From assembly GCA_910574455.1 (NCBI GenBank), contig CAJSYZ010000007.1:1488001-1552000 (forward strand): 64,000 bases of DNA. The letters are read 5' to 3'. Source of the DNA: Trichaptum fuscoviolaceum (lineage: Eukaryota > Basidiomycota > Agaricomycetes > Hymenochaetales > Trichaptaceae). Of this stretch, positions 1 to 11,032 are shown piece after piece. The translations under genes and the position numbers were made by a program. Numbering within the stretch: the first letter of the stretch is position 1; each line of letters starts with the position of its first letter. Under the pieces are notes generated by a model that was given only the letters and a program-made list of their open reading frames with translations, was not told the DNA's origin and made no database searches.

Positions 1-1553
1 AGTATTATCCAGTCTTAGCAAGATTCCATCCTTACTACACATTAGACCTACTGTTGGCGAAGAGTTGAGACAAGTTGCTTGCGCTGATCAACACGCATCA
101 AACAGTCCTTCATAAGGAAATCGGGGTAAGGTACCTACGACTGGAAGAAAATAAGGCTCTCACCGCAAGATCTGACAGTCCTGGATTTGAGTCTGGGTAA
201 TCAACTATAATGTCGAATATTTCAGATATCCTTTGAGAGTTCAGTCAGCTGTTTAAGGGAATGGATTAGAGCCAAGTAAAGCAATACCGTAAATCACACA
301 AGGTCTTCATGAGGTGGTAATCGAATCTCGACCCAATTCCTGCTAATGAAGATCTTGTCTCTTCCGCTGGATCTATATGTCAGTATAGCCACAGAGTAAA
401 TCGATTACTATCTCACGTGTCTTCGCGTTTCTTGCGTATGGGCACATCATCCAAGGTACAATATAATCTGTCATCCAGGTACGCATTTTCGGAACCATCA
501 TTTCGTCCCATTTCCCGACGCAAGTCTCCTTTACACGAGCCTCAATCATCTCATAGCAAACACTAGCGACCATGTTCTCATATCGATCGAACAACCCGAG
601 TTGATCAATCGCAGCCCATAGATCCTTGTCGGGTGGATGAGTGACAGTCCACTCGACCAGTCCCTTAAAGATACGGGGGAAAGTAGGAGGAAGTGCAGAG
701 AAGAAGAAGTTCTGGAATTCAGAGTTGTAAGTCGTAATTAACGAGAATCCAAGTCTGTATGAAAGTTAAGCTGAAGTCGTCCTTTAAGAAGTTGAAGAAC
801 GCACTCGGCAGCGGGTGTCCAAGCTTTGTACCAGCGTTGAACACCTTTAATCATGTGCAGAACCAACTCGATATCTCCGCTGGCCTTTGTTGAGAAAATC
901 AGTTATAGGTATCAGGCTGCAGAGAGGAATTGGAAACCTCATATAACGAGAAGCATTTCTTTACTTCCTCTGTCACCAAATAGCTCTGCTTTCTCAAATC
1001 ATCTTTACAAAGGGCTTGAATATACTATTCGTGACACCAGGTTTATACGAACACGCACATACAAAGTTCTCTACAAGCCTCCATAGCATCTTTGATTTAG
1101 CAAGGACCTCGAAAGCTTCACGGACTGTCGGCTGGTCTTCCAGGACGGCATTGAACTCGCTTTGTTTACTTCTGTTAAAAGGTCACTTACCATATTGTCG
1201 ATCCGGGAACTTCGTGATGTCTCGAGGGTACATGAACTTTTCTGCAATATTCCAAGCCTATAATATTCCAATTATGTTAGCTTTCTGCTGCTTCAGCTAA
1301 GGAGGCTACACACCTCGGTGAAATTCATGAGCCCCGAGATACCTGGCTTCTCTTTGTTCAGTCTTCGAAACGCATGGTCCCACTTTGCGTGTACAGATGC
1401 TCTGAATATTCTCGCTGCCTCCTTATCAGCTTCATTCTGATACGTTAGGATGCCTTCTGCAGACATGAAGGAGGTGTTCTTGTTGCAGCAGGGTGCCACA
1501 GGTTCAAGTGAACTTTGGCAGCCTGAGCGTGACCACTGTGACACCAGCTTCAA
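1..1553 (-). CDS. APC2: Anaphase-promoting complex subunit 2 (APC2), partial, with a probable frameshift
   Basis: APC2 is the cullin-like scaffold of the APC/C ubiquitin ligase in the nucleus. I assembled the exons by hand from the minus strand. A first exon (about 1553-1311) carries RASVHAKWDHAFRRLNKEK and ends NFTE. It joins AWNIAEKFMYPRD (about 1258), then SKQSEFNAVLEDQPTVREAF (about 1165), then SGDIELVLHMIKGVQRWYKA (about 885). The long stretch around 730-373 contains FFFSALPPTFPRIFKGLVEW and VKETCVGKWDEMMVPKMRTW. The diagnostic part is GIGSRFDYHLMKTLCDLR (about 340-286), followed across an intron by ISEIFDIIVDYPDSNPGLSD, which matches the APC2 core motif. The C-terminal cullin and winged-helix parts lie off the left edge. 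Near 741-743 the frame slips by one base between DLDS and LITTYNSEF with no plausible intron, so this is either a real lesion or a sequence error. MKLV (1553) or MSAEG (1466) could be the start; I used the outer one. Confidence 0.78.
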
Positions 1554-1767
1554 GTTGAATAGTAGTAAGTGACGACGCGCTCTGTCACGTCACGTGTTGG
1601 CTTAGTAAGCTTATATCCGAAGTTTATCCTAATTGATCGCACAAGTAGCCCAGGCCTGGTACCGTACTTCAGAAGTAAACCATCAAGTAAAGGCCAACAT
1701 TCCCCATCTGCTACGTTCACGTTTCCCATCTCTATTACGAGTTCGCTTTCGAGAGCTGCGCTCTATA
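1554..1767. promoter_or_regulatory. Shared intergenic region of a divergent gene pair
   Basis: These 214 bases separate the inferred APC2 start (-) from the amidase start (+). Any promoters for both genes must lie here or inside the flanking 5' exons. I see no convincing TATA box, so this call rests on position only. Confidence 0.35.
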
Positions 1768-3022
1768 ATGGTGACATCGGCAAATCTGAGAGTTGCTGTT
1801 GTGCAGTTCTCCCCGATGGTATTTGTCGTTCAGCACGTCAAAGCCAGCGGACTGAAATATGTCATGATAGTTAGGAAAGGTCGAGGAGAATGTGAAGAAG
1901 GCGGAGAGAATCTGCTCAAAGTAAAGCTACAAGGCTCCTCGTTCCATTTGTCCGCCAGTGAAATGAATATTGTAGGATGCAGCCTGGTACAGTGGATTTA
2001 GTTTGCCTTCCGGAGATGATTATGACAGGTAGGTGCATCTGTTTTTGTCTTTGGAGACACGCTCTGCTATATGTTTTGTCCCCTCTACAGGCTATGTTTT
2101 TCCGAATGCTGCCGCAATCTCACCCTACCTTGAGGAACCACAGACGGGTCCCACCTCGCGTTTCTGCGAGAACCTCGCAAGAAGGCTAAGATGCTATGTG
2201 ACCGCAGGCTACCCCGAAGTCCTGGAATCCAAAGAGCGTGGACGAAATGAAGACGGATCAGAGATGGTGGGGGCAAACAGTGCAGCTTTGTTCTCACCGG
2301 ACGGTGCCTACGTGGGTGGCTATAGGAAGACAAACTTATTTATGACGGATAAGACATGGGCAAAACCAGGTGATAGAACTCTATATCTGCATATGCTTTA
2401 ACAGAGGTCTAAATCATCGGGATTGACAGGAGATGGCTTCAAGACATTCACCCTTCCCGCCCTTCCCAAGGAGCTTGAGACACTTTCGATAGGTATTTGT
2501 ATGGATCTGAACCCGCACCCGCCTGCGGATTGGACCCTTGCTGGCGGGCCATACGAGATTGCAGATTATTGCCGTCTCTCTGACCCTGGCAAGCCTAAGA
2601 AGAGGACAAATATTCTAGTATTGCTGAATGCTTGGCTCGATTCGCAAACTGAGATGGAGACAAAGTGGGACGTGTCTACACTGAATTATTGGGTAGCGCG
2701 ACTACGCCCGCTGTGGGATCGGGAACACGATATCTCAAGGACCGATAAGGAAGACGAAGAACAAACGGCAGATGCGCACGAGAAAGAGACTATTGTCGTT
2801 ATATGCAATCGAAGCGGAGATGATAATGGTGCGCACATCTCATGAGAAAGATATGTCATATGTACAGAACTAAACCTGTTTCACCTTCATCACATTGTAT
2901 ATAAAGGGACTCTATTCGCGGGCACCTCTGCTGTTCTTCGACTTCGCGAAGGCTCAGGCGACCCCGTTGTTGTAGGAATGATGGGTCGTCGGGAAGAGGG
3001 ACTAAGAATATGGACTGTGTGA
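1768..3022 (+). CDS. NTA1: Protein N-terminal Asn/Gln amidase (Nta1-like), six exons
   Basis: Nta1-type enzymes deamidate N-terminal Asn or Gln and feed proteins into the N-degron pathway; they belong to the nitrilase (carbon-nitrogen hydrolase) superfamily. The inferred exons are 1768-1818, 1871-1920, 1976-2028, 2091-2369, 2430-2828 and 2907-3022. All five introns (52, 55, 62, 60 and 78 nt) are GT-AG, and together they restore one frame of 315 residues. The product starts MVTSANLRVAVVQFSPM and continues LGKVEENVKKAERICSK. The nitrilase triad is visible in order: Glu in CLPEM, Lys in GGYRKTNLF and Cys in IGICMDLNP. The C-terminus reads NGTLFAGTSAVLRLREG and ends RIWTV. The length is somewhat short for the family but the domain looks complete. 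No lesion is visible, so it is probably functional. I chose ATG 1768 because the nitrilase beta-strand begins directly after it. Confidence 0.86.
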
Positions 3023-3414
3023 TACATAGCATGGAACATCTCCATGAGTGCAACAAACTCATCGAGAATCAATACAGTTGCTCTAAAGAAGCGCGATACA
3101 GCACAATCGGCGTCTTGATTTCCTGTTGTCTCAAGTCACAAACCCGAAACTACTATCTATAGATTTACGCTCGGCAATCTCGGAGACACGCATGTGGTAA
3201 AGAGCTGTTTCCAAGGTGAATGAGTGTTTCTTAATTCTCATATGCGGGGTAGACTCGCAAGCCAGTCGTTACAGTTGATAGTAGTGTTGGTGTAACGACT
3301 GGTCCGACTCAATCATAAGGAGGCCAGTAACCTCATTGTGACCCCATGGGTCACATGGTGCCTGATTATTCAGCTTAGTGATGGCATAATTCCAAAATAG
3401 GATTTCAGCACCTC
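3023..3414. other. Gene-free flank 3' of the amidase gene
   Basis: No coding exon can be supported here. The only structure seen is the inverted repeat at 3251-3310, listed separately. The small minus-strand ORFs near 2856-3072 are antisense to the last amidase exon. Confidence 0.5.
3251..3310. repeat. Hairpin inverted repeat, related to the one at 18486-18554
   Basis: The left arm AGACTCGCAAGCCAGTCGTT (3251-3270, extending to 3272) pairs with GTAACGACTGG plus GACTC (3292-3310) across a loop of about 19 nt. The left arm differs at only a few bases from the left arm at 18486, so this is a dispersed palindrome and not a chance hairpin. Confidence 0.6.
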
Positions 3415-3826
3415 AATGTACCTATCTGACATCTGACACCCATTATCTGACACCTGGACACTTGAAATGTATAACTGACCCATATTAGAAGTAAAATCCA
3501 ACCTCCGTTAGATAAAATATCTGACAATCGGAGTATCAATATCCAACAATTGGAGTATCTAAATCTGACAGAATAAAGTATCTAAATCCAACCCCTGTAA
3601 AGAATGTATTTCCAACACCGCAGGTTTATCATTATCTGACCCCTCAAAGAACACAATTCCAACCCGTATTAGAGGTAATTTCCAACCTATCTGCCCATAA
3701 AGTATATATATCCAACACATCTGTAGTATCCATATCCGACCTCCCGAAGTATATAAATGTGACCCATCTAGAATGTAAATTTGACCCTCTTTAATATGTA
3801 TTTCCAACCCCGTCTAGAATTGCAAT
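3415..3826. repeat. Degenerate AT-rich minisatellite, unit about 24-27 bp
   Basis: Loosely conserved units alternate a GTATATAAAT-like block with TCCAACC, TCTGACC or TCCGACC, often followed by CTCTAGA-like bases. Unit length drifts between about 22 and 30 nt. The same unit in opposite orientation forms the array at 22125-22375, and one or two units occur near 19262-19312. It is non-coding; the 82-aa minus-strand reading frame across it is a repeat artefact. Confidence 0.6.
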
Positions 3827-4996
3827 ATGGGCCACTGTGGTGGCAAGCTCCCTGGCTTTACTTGGGACCCTTGTGATCTGGACTTGTGTTCTGTTGGGGC
3901 ACGTGCGTAGACGTGGCCGAGGGCGACTGTGGGCTAGGGTTAGCAACTTGAAGGACGAAGGCGCGTCTTGGTGTCGAGATCCCAGGCCCCTTTTCTCATT
4001 TCCCGCACTTTCCCGCCAAGGATCCCGACATGAGCAGACAATCCCGCGAGGAGAATCCCGCCATTGGATTCCCCGCGCGAAACCTCATTCCCGAATCGCA
4101 CGATCCCATGCTCACGTGACTTATCCCGCACCACCGTCCCGGCAACCATGCACGCATACACACACTCATTTACGACGACCCGCCACGGCACACGTACATT
4201 CACTTATCAACATACGCTCATTAATCCGCTAGTACCTCAAGGTGACGACCTGCAACAGTCTGGCATACCTAGTCTGGCTAGTCGCGGCCCCGGACCGGAC
4301 GCTGACGTCCACGGACAGGCCGTAGCCATCTGGAGAGACGGGATAGACATGCCTAGCAGTGCGGTCGTAGCATGTATCGTTTGTAGTAGATAGGTGCGCA
4401 TTGCGCAAGGACACTTAGCGTAGATTAACTATACAGTCTTTACGAAGTAGATAAATAGCTGTAGGCATCGTAAGGAGCACCCCACTTTTGACCTCTTGTG
4501 GAGTGCTTCCTTAGGTGCGATCTCTCTCTTTTCTCCTGTGTAGTTAGTAGGGCTCCGCAACCGTACCGTATTTACGGAATACGGTACGGGTACGGTACGG
4601 GCCGTACCGTACCCGTATTGGCTTTTCATCGTTCAAATTACGGCCCGTAACTATACGGCCCGTACCCGTATTTGGAAGTTCGAAATACGGCCGTATACGG
4701 CCGTAAACGGTTACGGGTCTTAGTTACCATATATAGGTTTAGTAAAGCTGAATATAGAGTTAGTTTCTCACAATTTATCTCTGATCGTCACGGCGGCGAG
4801 CCACAAGACCCACAACAAAACTTCAAGCTTTTTGCAAGACCTCTCCAAGCGGTTGTGCCCGCTCATAATCTGCTGCCATTTGCCTGCCTATTCATGCCAC
4901 CCGCAAAGTGGTTGCTCCCGCTGATTTTTGTCAGGTAAGTTGCTCATTCCTATCTTTTGAGGCTACGGATCTCATTTGCGGTTGTCATGAATCCAG

Positions 4997-5267
4997 GTCA
5001 ATTCAGCCGATGAGCTCGTTCTGGAGAACAAGCTCGCCACATTTGAGCCCGAAGAGGTTGACGCGCTTCTTCTATGTTGTGTTTCCCAAGAGAAGACCGA
5101 TGTTAAGCCTGTAATCCCGCCTACATTGGAAGAAGTACGAGTCGCAAGCCTTAAGATTACGGCGAACATTGGCGCGGTACATGGAAGATTTTGCGTCCAG
5201 AACATTGACTCCGAGTCCAAGCTCAAGTTTGGTTTGGTAGAGGTTATATACTGCGAGTGGGCGTGGG
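4997..5267 (+). pseudogene. Open exon-like stretch inside hAT-A, interrupted by gypsy-1; unknown product
   Basis: After an AG at 4995-4996 a frame stays open and reads ADELVLENKLATFEPEEVDA and then EVRVASLKITANIGAVHGRF. It runs into the gypsy-1 target site. Rejoined across gypsy-1 (one TSD copy removed) the frame continues EWAWAKDM to a GTATGT donor at 11625. The composition is protein-like, but I do not recognise the family. It could be a captured host exon or a relic of a hAT gene. Confidence 0.35.
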
Positions 5268-5843
5268 TGTCAGGAATCCGCCTCAGGTTATTTTATTTCT
5301 TTTATTTTTCCTTTATTTTATTTTACGATCATACTCCGGGTCGGATCCCCGACATGTCCGGTCCGAAACCGGACTTTCTTTGACTCCGATTCTCTTCCTT
5401 TTTGCGTAGATTACTTGCCTGTAGGTTTGCAGGCCGCTAGGACAAGCGCCCTGCAAGCAATTCTCTTTTCTTTCTTTCTTCCGCCACTCCGACTCGAACC
5501 TCCGCTCTACCGATGCGGGACCCCGACTAGACCGGGACCCCGAACTCCGACTTACGTCAGCGGTATAGGTCGGACCTAGTCGGATCAGGGTCCAGTGGCT
5601 TGGTACTGTATAGTTTTTACCTTTGTTCATCAAAACCGCGGATCCCCCTGCGAAGCACTCCACTTTTGGCCTCTTGTAAAGTGCTTCTCAGGTGATGTGT
5701 TTATCTTTAGCTCTGATGTGTAGAATAGCTTAATTGACTTGTAAAGTGCTTCTCAGAGTGAGAACCACCGCTCATAGCGTCCGATCGTCGTCCGTGTCCG
5801 ATTCAGGGTCTCGAAAGCGAAGGAACCACTCTAGGTCGTAACA
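5268..5843 (+). repeat. 5' LTR of gypsy-1
   Basis: This 576-bp repeat equals 11033-11608. It contains a pyrimidine- and AT-rich tract (5281-5330), a TATA-like TGTATAG at 5607-5613, and the hairpin-borne priming sequence TTTTGGCCT at 5664-5672. A 116-codon open frame on the minus strand occurs in both LTR copies and has no protein-like features. Confidence 0.92.
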
Positions 5844-5845
5844 TT

Positions 5846-5857
5846 AGGCCAAAAAGT
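5846..5857 (+). promoter_or_regulatory. Primer-binding site of gypsy-1, complementary to its own LTR
   Basis: AGGCCAAAAAGT lies two bases after the LTR end. AGGCCAAAA is the exact reverse complement of TTTTGGCCT at 5664-5672 in the LTR. Such self-complementarity is the hallmark of Tf1/sushi elements, whose mRNA 5' end primes its own reverse transcription. I see no match to a tRNA 3' end. Confidence 0.6.
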
Positions 5858-5908
5858 CTGTTCTTTCGACGCCCTGCGATTGCACCGACCGATTTTTGAT
5901 CCCTCTGA

Positions 5909-7189
5909 ATGGGAAGATTCGGACAAGAAGACTCCGACGAAGATATGACCGACCCGATCAACCCCGCGCAAGCAGCGCCCGCGCCAGGCGCTGCTCTGAC
6001 TCCGACTCCGGGCGCTGCTCCCGCCCAGACCGCACCACCGCCCCAGCAGGGCGGAGACCTCCCCCCAGACGTCCTCCAGGCTATCAATGATGCCACCCGA
6101 CCTCTCCAGTCACACCTGCAGGAAGTGACCGCCGAAAACCAGCGCCTCCACGACTTCATGAACCTGTTCGTCCGAAATGCGCAGGAAGGCGCGACCCGCA
6201 CTCCCAAGGGTCCGAAGGTCGGTGCCCCGCCCGCGTTCTATGGGCGTACTCCGAAAGATAAGGAGGCGGAGAGTATCAGCTTTGAGGAGTGGTCGCAGAA
6301 GGTCCGACTTTATGTCCGGATGCGCCCCCAGGAGTTTGTAGGCAGTCCGACGATGGCCTGTCTATGGGCTGCTTCGCTACTCCGCGGGCCCGCTGAACAA
6401 TGGGCTCGTCCGCACACGACCGCCGCCCTCGAGGGCACCGAAGTCCCCGCTCTCATGACCGATTTGGAACTCTTCCTGGCGTCCCTCCAGTCCGCGTTCG
6501 GACGTCCGAACATCAAGCGCCACGCCGGACAGGAGCTTATGAAACTGCGCCAGGGCAAGGACACGGTGTCGGAGTATGCGGCGAAGTTTCGTGCGTTGCT
6601 GGTGGAGTCGGAGGTGGACTGGGGGATGGAAGGGAAGATGTTGGTGTTCGAGACCGGACTCAGCAGTCAGTTCCGCTACGATCTGGCGAGCAAGGAGATC
6701 CGGGAGACCAAGAGCTTCGACCAGTGGGTCCGACTGCTTTGCGAATACGATGAGGACTTGCGTGCGCGTCGGACTGGCTTCAAGCAGAACAACTGGAGTC
6801 CGAACTGGGGCTCCCGCTCGCAGACACACCACTCCGCTTCGCGCGGACCGACTCGGGACCCTGACGCGATGGACATCGATCGCTTGAGCACTGAAGAGAT
6901 GATGCGCCGTGGACTTTGCTTCCAGTGCGGTGAGCATGGACATCTGGCTCGAGACTGTCCGCAGCGGAGCAAGAGATCAAATGTCCGATCGAAGGTGGCT
7001 TCACAGACCGCCGCCTCGTCATCCACCGCTCCGCCCGCCGCCTCTGCGCCCACCGCCGCTTCCAAGACACCGACTGTGACCCTCGAGGAAGTCCGCGACG
7101 AGACTCCGACCGTGAACGCCGCTCGCACTCCGACCGTTGACGAGATCGCCAAAGCGGTCGCTGCTGCTCTCAAGAGTCAGGGTTTTTGA
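5909..7189 (+). CDS. gag: gypsy-1 Gag polyprotein (capsid and nucleocapsid)
   Basis: This 426-aa ORF starts at ATG 5909, just after the 5' LTR and PBS. It has a low-complexity Ala/Pro N-terminus, a retrotransposon-gag core (MACLWAASLLRGPAEQWARP near residues 150-170), and a single CCHC zinc knuckle, CFQCGEHGHLARDC, near residue 345. The C-terminus is Ala/Ser/Thr-rich. It assembles virus-like particles and binds the element RNA. The frame ends at TGA 7187-7189. Pol is open in the -1 frame across a TTTTT run (7183-7187), so a -1 frameshift probably makes Gag-Pol. Confidence 0.9.
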   Translation: MGRFGQEDSDEDMTDPINPAQAAPAPGAALTPTPGAAPAQTAPPPQQGGDLPPDVLQAINDATRPLQSHLQEVTAENQRLHDFMNLFVRNAQEGATRTPKGPKVGAPPAFYGRTPKDKEAESISFEEWSQKVRLYVRMRPQEFVGSPTMACLWAASLLRGPAEQWARPHTTAALEGTEVPALMTDLELFLASLQSAFGRPNIKRHAGQELMKLRQGKDTVSEYAAKFRALLVESEVDWGMEGKMLVFETGLSSQFRYDLASKEIRETKSFDQWVRLLCEYDEDLRARRTGFKQNNWSPNWGSRSQTHHSASRGPTRDPDAMDIDRLSTEEMMRRGLCFQCGEHGHLARDCPQRSKRSNVRSKVASQTAASSSTAPPAASAPTAASKTPTVTLEEVRDETPTVNAARTPTVDEIAKAVAAALKSQGF

Positions 7190-10100
7190 GTGGGTCTAGG
7201 CGCGCGGTCGTTCCGCCAAAGACCCCGAACCGATTTTCGCTGTTAGATGATGATGTGTCCGATCCCTCTGTGTACAATCGTACTTCGCTAATACACAAGA
7301 GTTTGCGTCGATTCATCCATGTCCCAGTGAGAATAAGTGACGGCCGAAAGATTTTGAGCATGAGAGCGCTGCTAGACTGCGGTGCATTTTCGGTGATTAT
7401 CAACCAGAAGTTGGTGCGGAAGTTCGGACTACGTACTCGTCCTCTCGACCGACCGATCAAGGTGTACAACGCCGACGATTCGCTGAACCAGAGTGGTCCG
7501 ATTACAGACCAAGTCCGACTTACTCTGGAGATCGGTGGACACAAAGAAGAAGTCGATGCCACAGTGGCAAACATCGGAGACTATCCGTTGATCATTGGGA
7601 TAGATTGGCTACACCACCATAACCCGGAGATTGATTGGAACGACGAGACCATCAGCTTTACGCGATGTCCGAACGAATGCCGCCCTGTCGAAGCGGCAAG
7701 AGTCGTAGAAGCCGGACAACCGCTACCCCGCGCCGTTCGCAAGTTGCGGACCGCGCGATGCAAGAACAGTCGACAGATGCGACCGCGACCGCAGCCCCAT
7801 GCGAGAGTCTGCGTTGCGGAAGTCGGTGATGATTCAGATGAGTCGGACAGTGAGTCTGACGACCTTGCGAAGATTCCCCCCGGATTTCGGTACTCCGAAA
7901 AGTACATGGACATCTACCATGACGCGGAGCAGTTCTATGTGGCGGACGATCCGGACTTTGTGCATAAAGTTGCGGCCTCGTATACCTGGTCGCAGGCGAT
8001 TGCGGAGAAGTCGGCAGTGAAGGAGGGTGACAAGTCCTTCGAGGAGATGGTCCCCCCGCAGTACCGCGAGTTTGCGAAGGTGTTTTCTAAGTCAGAGGCC
8101 GAACGGTTGCCCGAAAGGAAGCCGTTTGACCATGCGATCGACCTGGAGCCCGGATCGACCCCTTCGTACAGCAAGATCTATCCGATGGCACCGGCGGAAC
8201 GTGCAGCCTTGAAGGAGTTCATTGAGGAGAACCTCCGCAAGGGCTACATCCGTCCGTCGAAGTCCCCCGCCGCTGCTCCGGTCTTCTTCATCAAAAAGAA
8301 GGATGGATCGCTTCGGATGGTTGTCGACTACCGAAAACTCAACGAGATCACCGTCAAAAATCGGTACCCGCTTCCCCTGACCACAGAACTCATCGATTCC
8401 TTGAAGAAGGCCCGCATTTTCACCAAGCTCGACTTGCGGGCCGGATACAACAATATCCGCATCAAGGAAGGCGACGAGTGGAAGGCCGCTTTTCGGACTC
8501 AGGAAGGACACTTTGAACCGACCGTTATGACTTTCGGACTTACGAACGCACCCGCTACGTTTCAGCGGATGATGAACGAGCTCTTCAAGGACATGCTGGA
8601 TGTTATTGTCATTATCTACCTCGATGACATCTGCATATTTTCGGAGAACGAGTCGGAGCATGAGGAACACGTTAAGGAGGTACTCCGACGTTTGGAAAAG
8701 TATGACCTGTTCTGTAAGCCCGAAAAGTGCGAGTTCCACAAGGACTCCATCGAGTACTTGGGTATGATCATTGGCTCTGGGATTATCTCGATGGATCCGA
8801 AGAAGGTCGAAGCGGTGGCCGACTGGCCGACTTCCGGCGAAGGTGAAGGACATTCAGGCTTTCTTGGGGTTTGCAAACTTCTACCGACGTTTTATCAAGG
8901 ACTTCTCGAAGCTGGCGGTTCCCATGACCGAATTGTTGCGGAAGGATGTCCAGTGGCGCTGGACTACCCGCCAGCAAGAGTCCTTCGATGGTCTGAAGAA
9001 GAAGTTTGCGGAGGCACCGGTCCTCGCGATGCCCGACCTCGAGAAACCCTTCATCCTCGAATGTGATGCTTCGGACTTTGCGACCGGAGCGGTACTTTCG
9101 CAGATCGGAACAGATGGTGACATCCACCCAGTGGCCTACTATTCGAAGTCCCTGGGTGATGCAGAAAGGAACTACGAGATCCACGACAAGGAGCTGTTAG
9201 CCATAGTCCGAGCCTTGGACGAGTGGCGGCACTATCTCGAAGGAAGTCCGCACAAAATTGATATTGTGTCGGACCACCGCAACCTGCTCTTCTTTGCGGA
9301 AGCCCGAAACCTTACGAGACGCCAGGCCCGCTGGAGCTTGTTCCTTAGCCGTTTCGACTTTCTGATCCGTCACCGCCCCGGCCGACTTGGTGGAAAGCCG
9401 GATGCTTTGTCCAGGCGCGAAGATCTTCGTCCTGACGGACCGGACAATACGAACAAGGTCCTTCTGGACACGAACCGCTTCTATACGTTGGCGATGCGAC
9501 GAGGGATGGTCCGGGCAGAGGGGGATACGGAGTTGTTGCGAAGGATTCGGGAGTCCGAGAGGTTTGATGAGGAATTGGTCGAGGCGATTGAGAAGGTGAA
9601 GGAAGGGGCTCCGCGCGCGCTGGCGAACGATTTGGAGGAGTGGAACACGGAGGATGGGCTGCTGCTGTACCGGGGTAAGGTCTATGTGCCGAAGGATGAG
9701 GAGATCCGCCGCGATATCGTCAAGTTACACCACGATTCGCTTCCGGTCGGACATCCGGGTCGTTGGAAGACCTACGAGCTGGTGAGTCGGAACTACTGGT
9801 GGCCTGGTATGTCTACATTTGTCGAGCGGTACGTGTCGGGCTGTGACACTTGTATGCGGACGAAGAACATCCCGCAACGTCCGGTTGGTCCGCTTCAGCC
9901 CAACGAAGTACCAAACGGACCGTGGCAGGTCATTTCGTGCGACTTCATTACACAGCTGCCACAGTCCGGCGAATACGACGCCATCTTCGTGGTTGTAGAC
10001 CGACTCACTAAGCAGGCCCATTTCATACCGACTACCTCGGATATTGACTCCGCGCGGACGGCCGACTTGTTTGTGTCCGAAGTCTGGAAACACCATGGCA

Positions 10101-10990
10101 CACCGCGCAAAGTCATTTCGGACCGGGGTACACAGTTCGTGTCCCGGTTTATGAAGGCGGTACTCCACCGACTCGGTATTGAGGGCGCAACGTCGACATC
10201 CTTCCACCCGCAAACGGACGGTCAGACCGAGCGGGTGAACCAGGAGTTGGAACAGTATCTCCGCGCGTTCACTGACGTCCGACAGGAAAATTGGTCGGAG
10301 TTACTGCCCATGGCGGAGTTTGCGCACAACACGCGAGCGCACTCCGCTACCAAGGTGTCTCCCTTCGCACTGCTGTATGGATACGACCCCGAGTTCACTA
10401 TTGTACCGAGTGCCGGACTTTCGACGGTTCCAGCTGCGGATGACCGACTCGACCTGCTTCAGAAGGCTCAGGAGGACGCTCGCGCGGCCCTCGAAGTTGC
10501 AGCGGAGCGGATGAAGCGGTACTACGACCAGGGACATGCAGACACGCCGGACATCCGACCAGGAGACAAGGTATGGCTCGACGCCCGGAATATCGCAATA
10601 CCGGGCACGCGCAAGCTGAATCCGCGGAGACTCGGACCCTACACGGTTTTGCGGAAGATCGGACTCTTGAATTACGAGCTTCAGCTGCCCCCGACTATGC
10701 GGATTCACCCAGTGTTCCATGTGTCGCTTCTCACGAAGTATACACCGGACACTATTCCTGGTCGCGTCCAGACACCGCCAGAGCCCGTAAACGTCGACGG
10801 CGACGTCGAATACGAAGTATCCGAAGTCCTTAACTCGCGCCGAAGCGGTCGAGGTCGGACTCTGCAGTATTTGGTTCGCTGGAAAGGCTATGGACCCGAG
10901 GAAGACCAATGGATCGATGCCGCGGACATGGAGCATGCCCCCGCCGTTATCCGAAAGTTCTATCGTCGGTACCCCGACGCCATTCGCTAA
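7186..10990 (+). CDS. pol: gypsy-1 Pol polyprotein with chromodomain; one 1-nt frameshift
   Basis: Pol is open in two overlapping frames (7186 to about 8832, then about 8835-10990). An extra base in the tract at 8831-8835 breaks the conserved step from WPT to KVKDIQAFLGFANFYRRF. Domains in order are: protease (LLDCGAFS, with Cys in place of the usual Ser/Thr after the catalytic Asp); reverse transcriptase (IIYLDDICIFS near 8610-8645); RNase H (ECDASDFATGAVLSQ and VSDHRN); an HHCC zinc-binding integrase N-terminus ending CDTC; an integrase core with Asp in SCDFITQLP, Asp in ISDRGTQF and Glu in DGQTERVNQ; and a C-terminal chromodomain (YEVSEVLNSRR, LVRWKGY, DQWIDAADM). Chromodomains of this kind target integration to marked chromatin. 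Apart from the frameshift the protein looks complete. Confidence 0.92.
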
Positions 10991-11019
10991 CGAACGCGCG
11001 CGCTCTTTAGGAGCGCCCT

Positions 11020-11032
11020 TGGAGGGGGATAA
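11020..11032 (+). promoter_or_regulatory. Polypurine tract of gypsy-1
   Basis: TGGAGGGGGATAA lies directly 5' of the 3' LTR. The purine run GGAGGGGGA is where plus-strand DNA synthesis would start. gypsy-2 has the equivalent GGAGGGGGG at 58482-58490. Confidence 0.75.

Noticed and set aside
2033..2401. Stand-alone ORFs in the amidase region as separate small genes
   Set aside because: They are exons of one spliced gene. Five GT-AG introns join them into one nitrilase fold.
3940..4203. Recurrent minus- and plus-strand ORFs (87 and 109 aa) at about 4 kb, 47.6 kb and 58.6 kb
   Set aside because: All three sets are shadows of the gypsy-2 LTR family and track its copies exactly.
5313..5663. A 116-aa minus-strand ORF found identically at 11078-11428
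   Set aside because: It lies inside the two gypsy-1 LTRs and is identical only because the LTRs are. It has no domain or start context.
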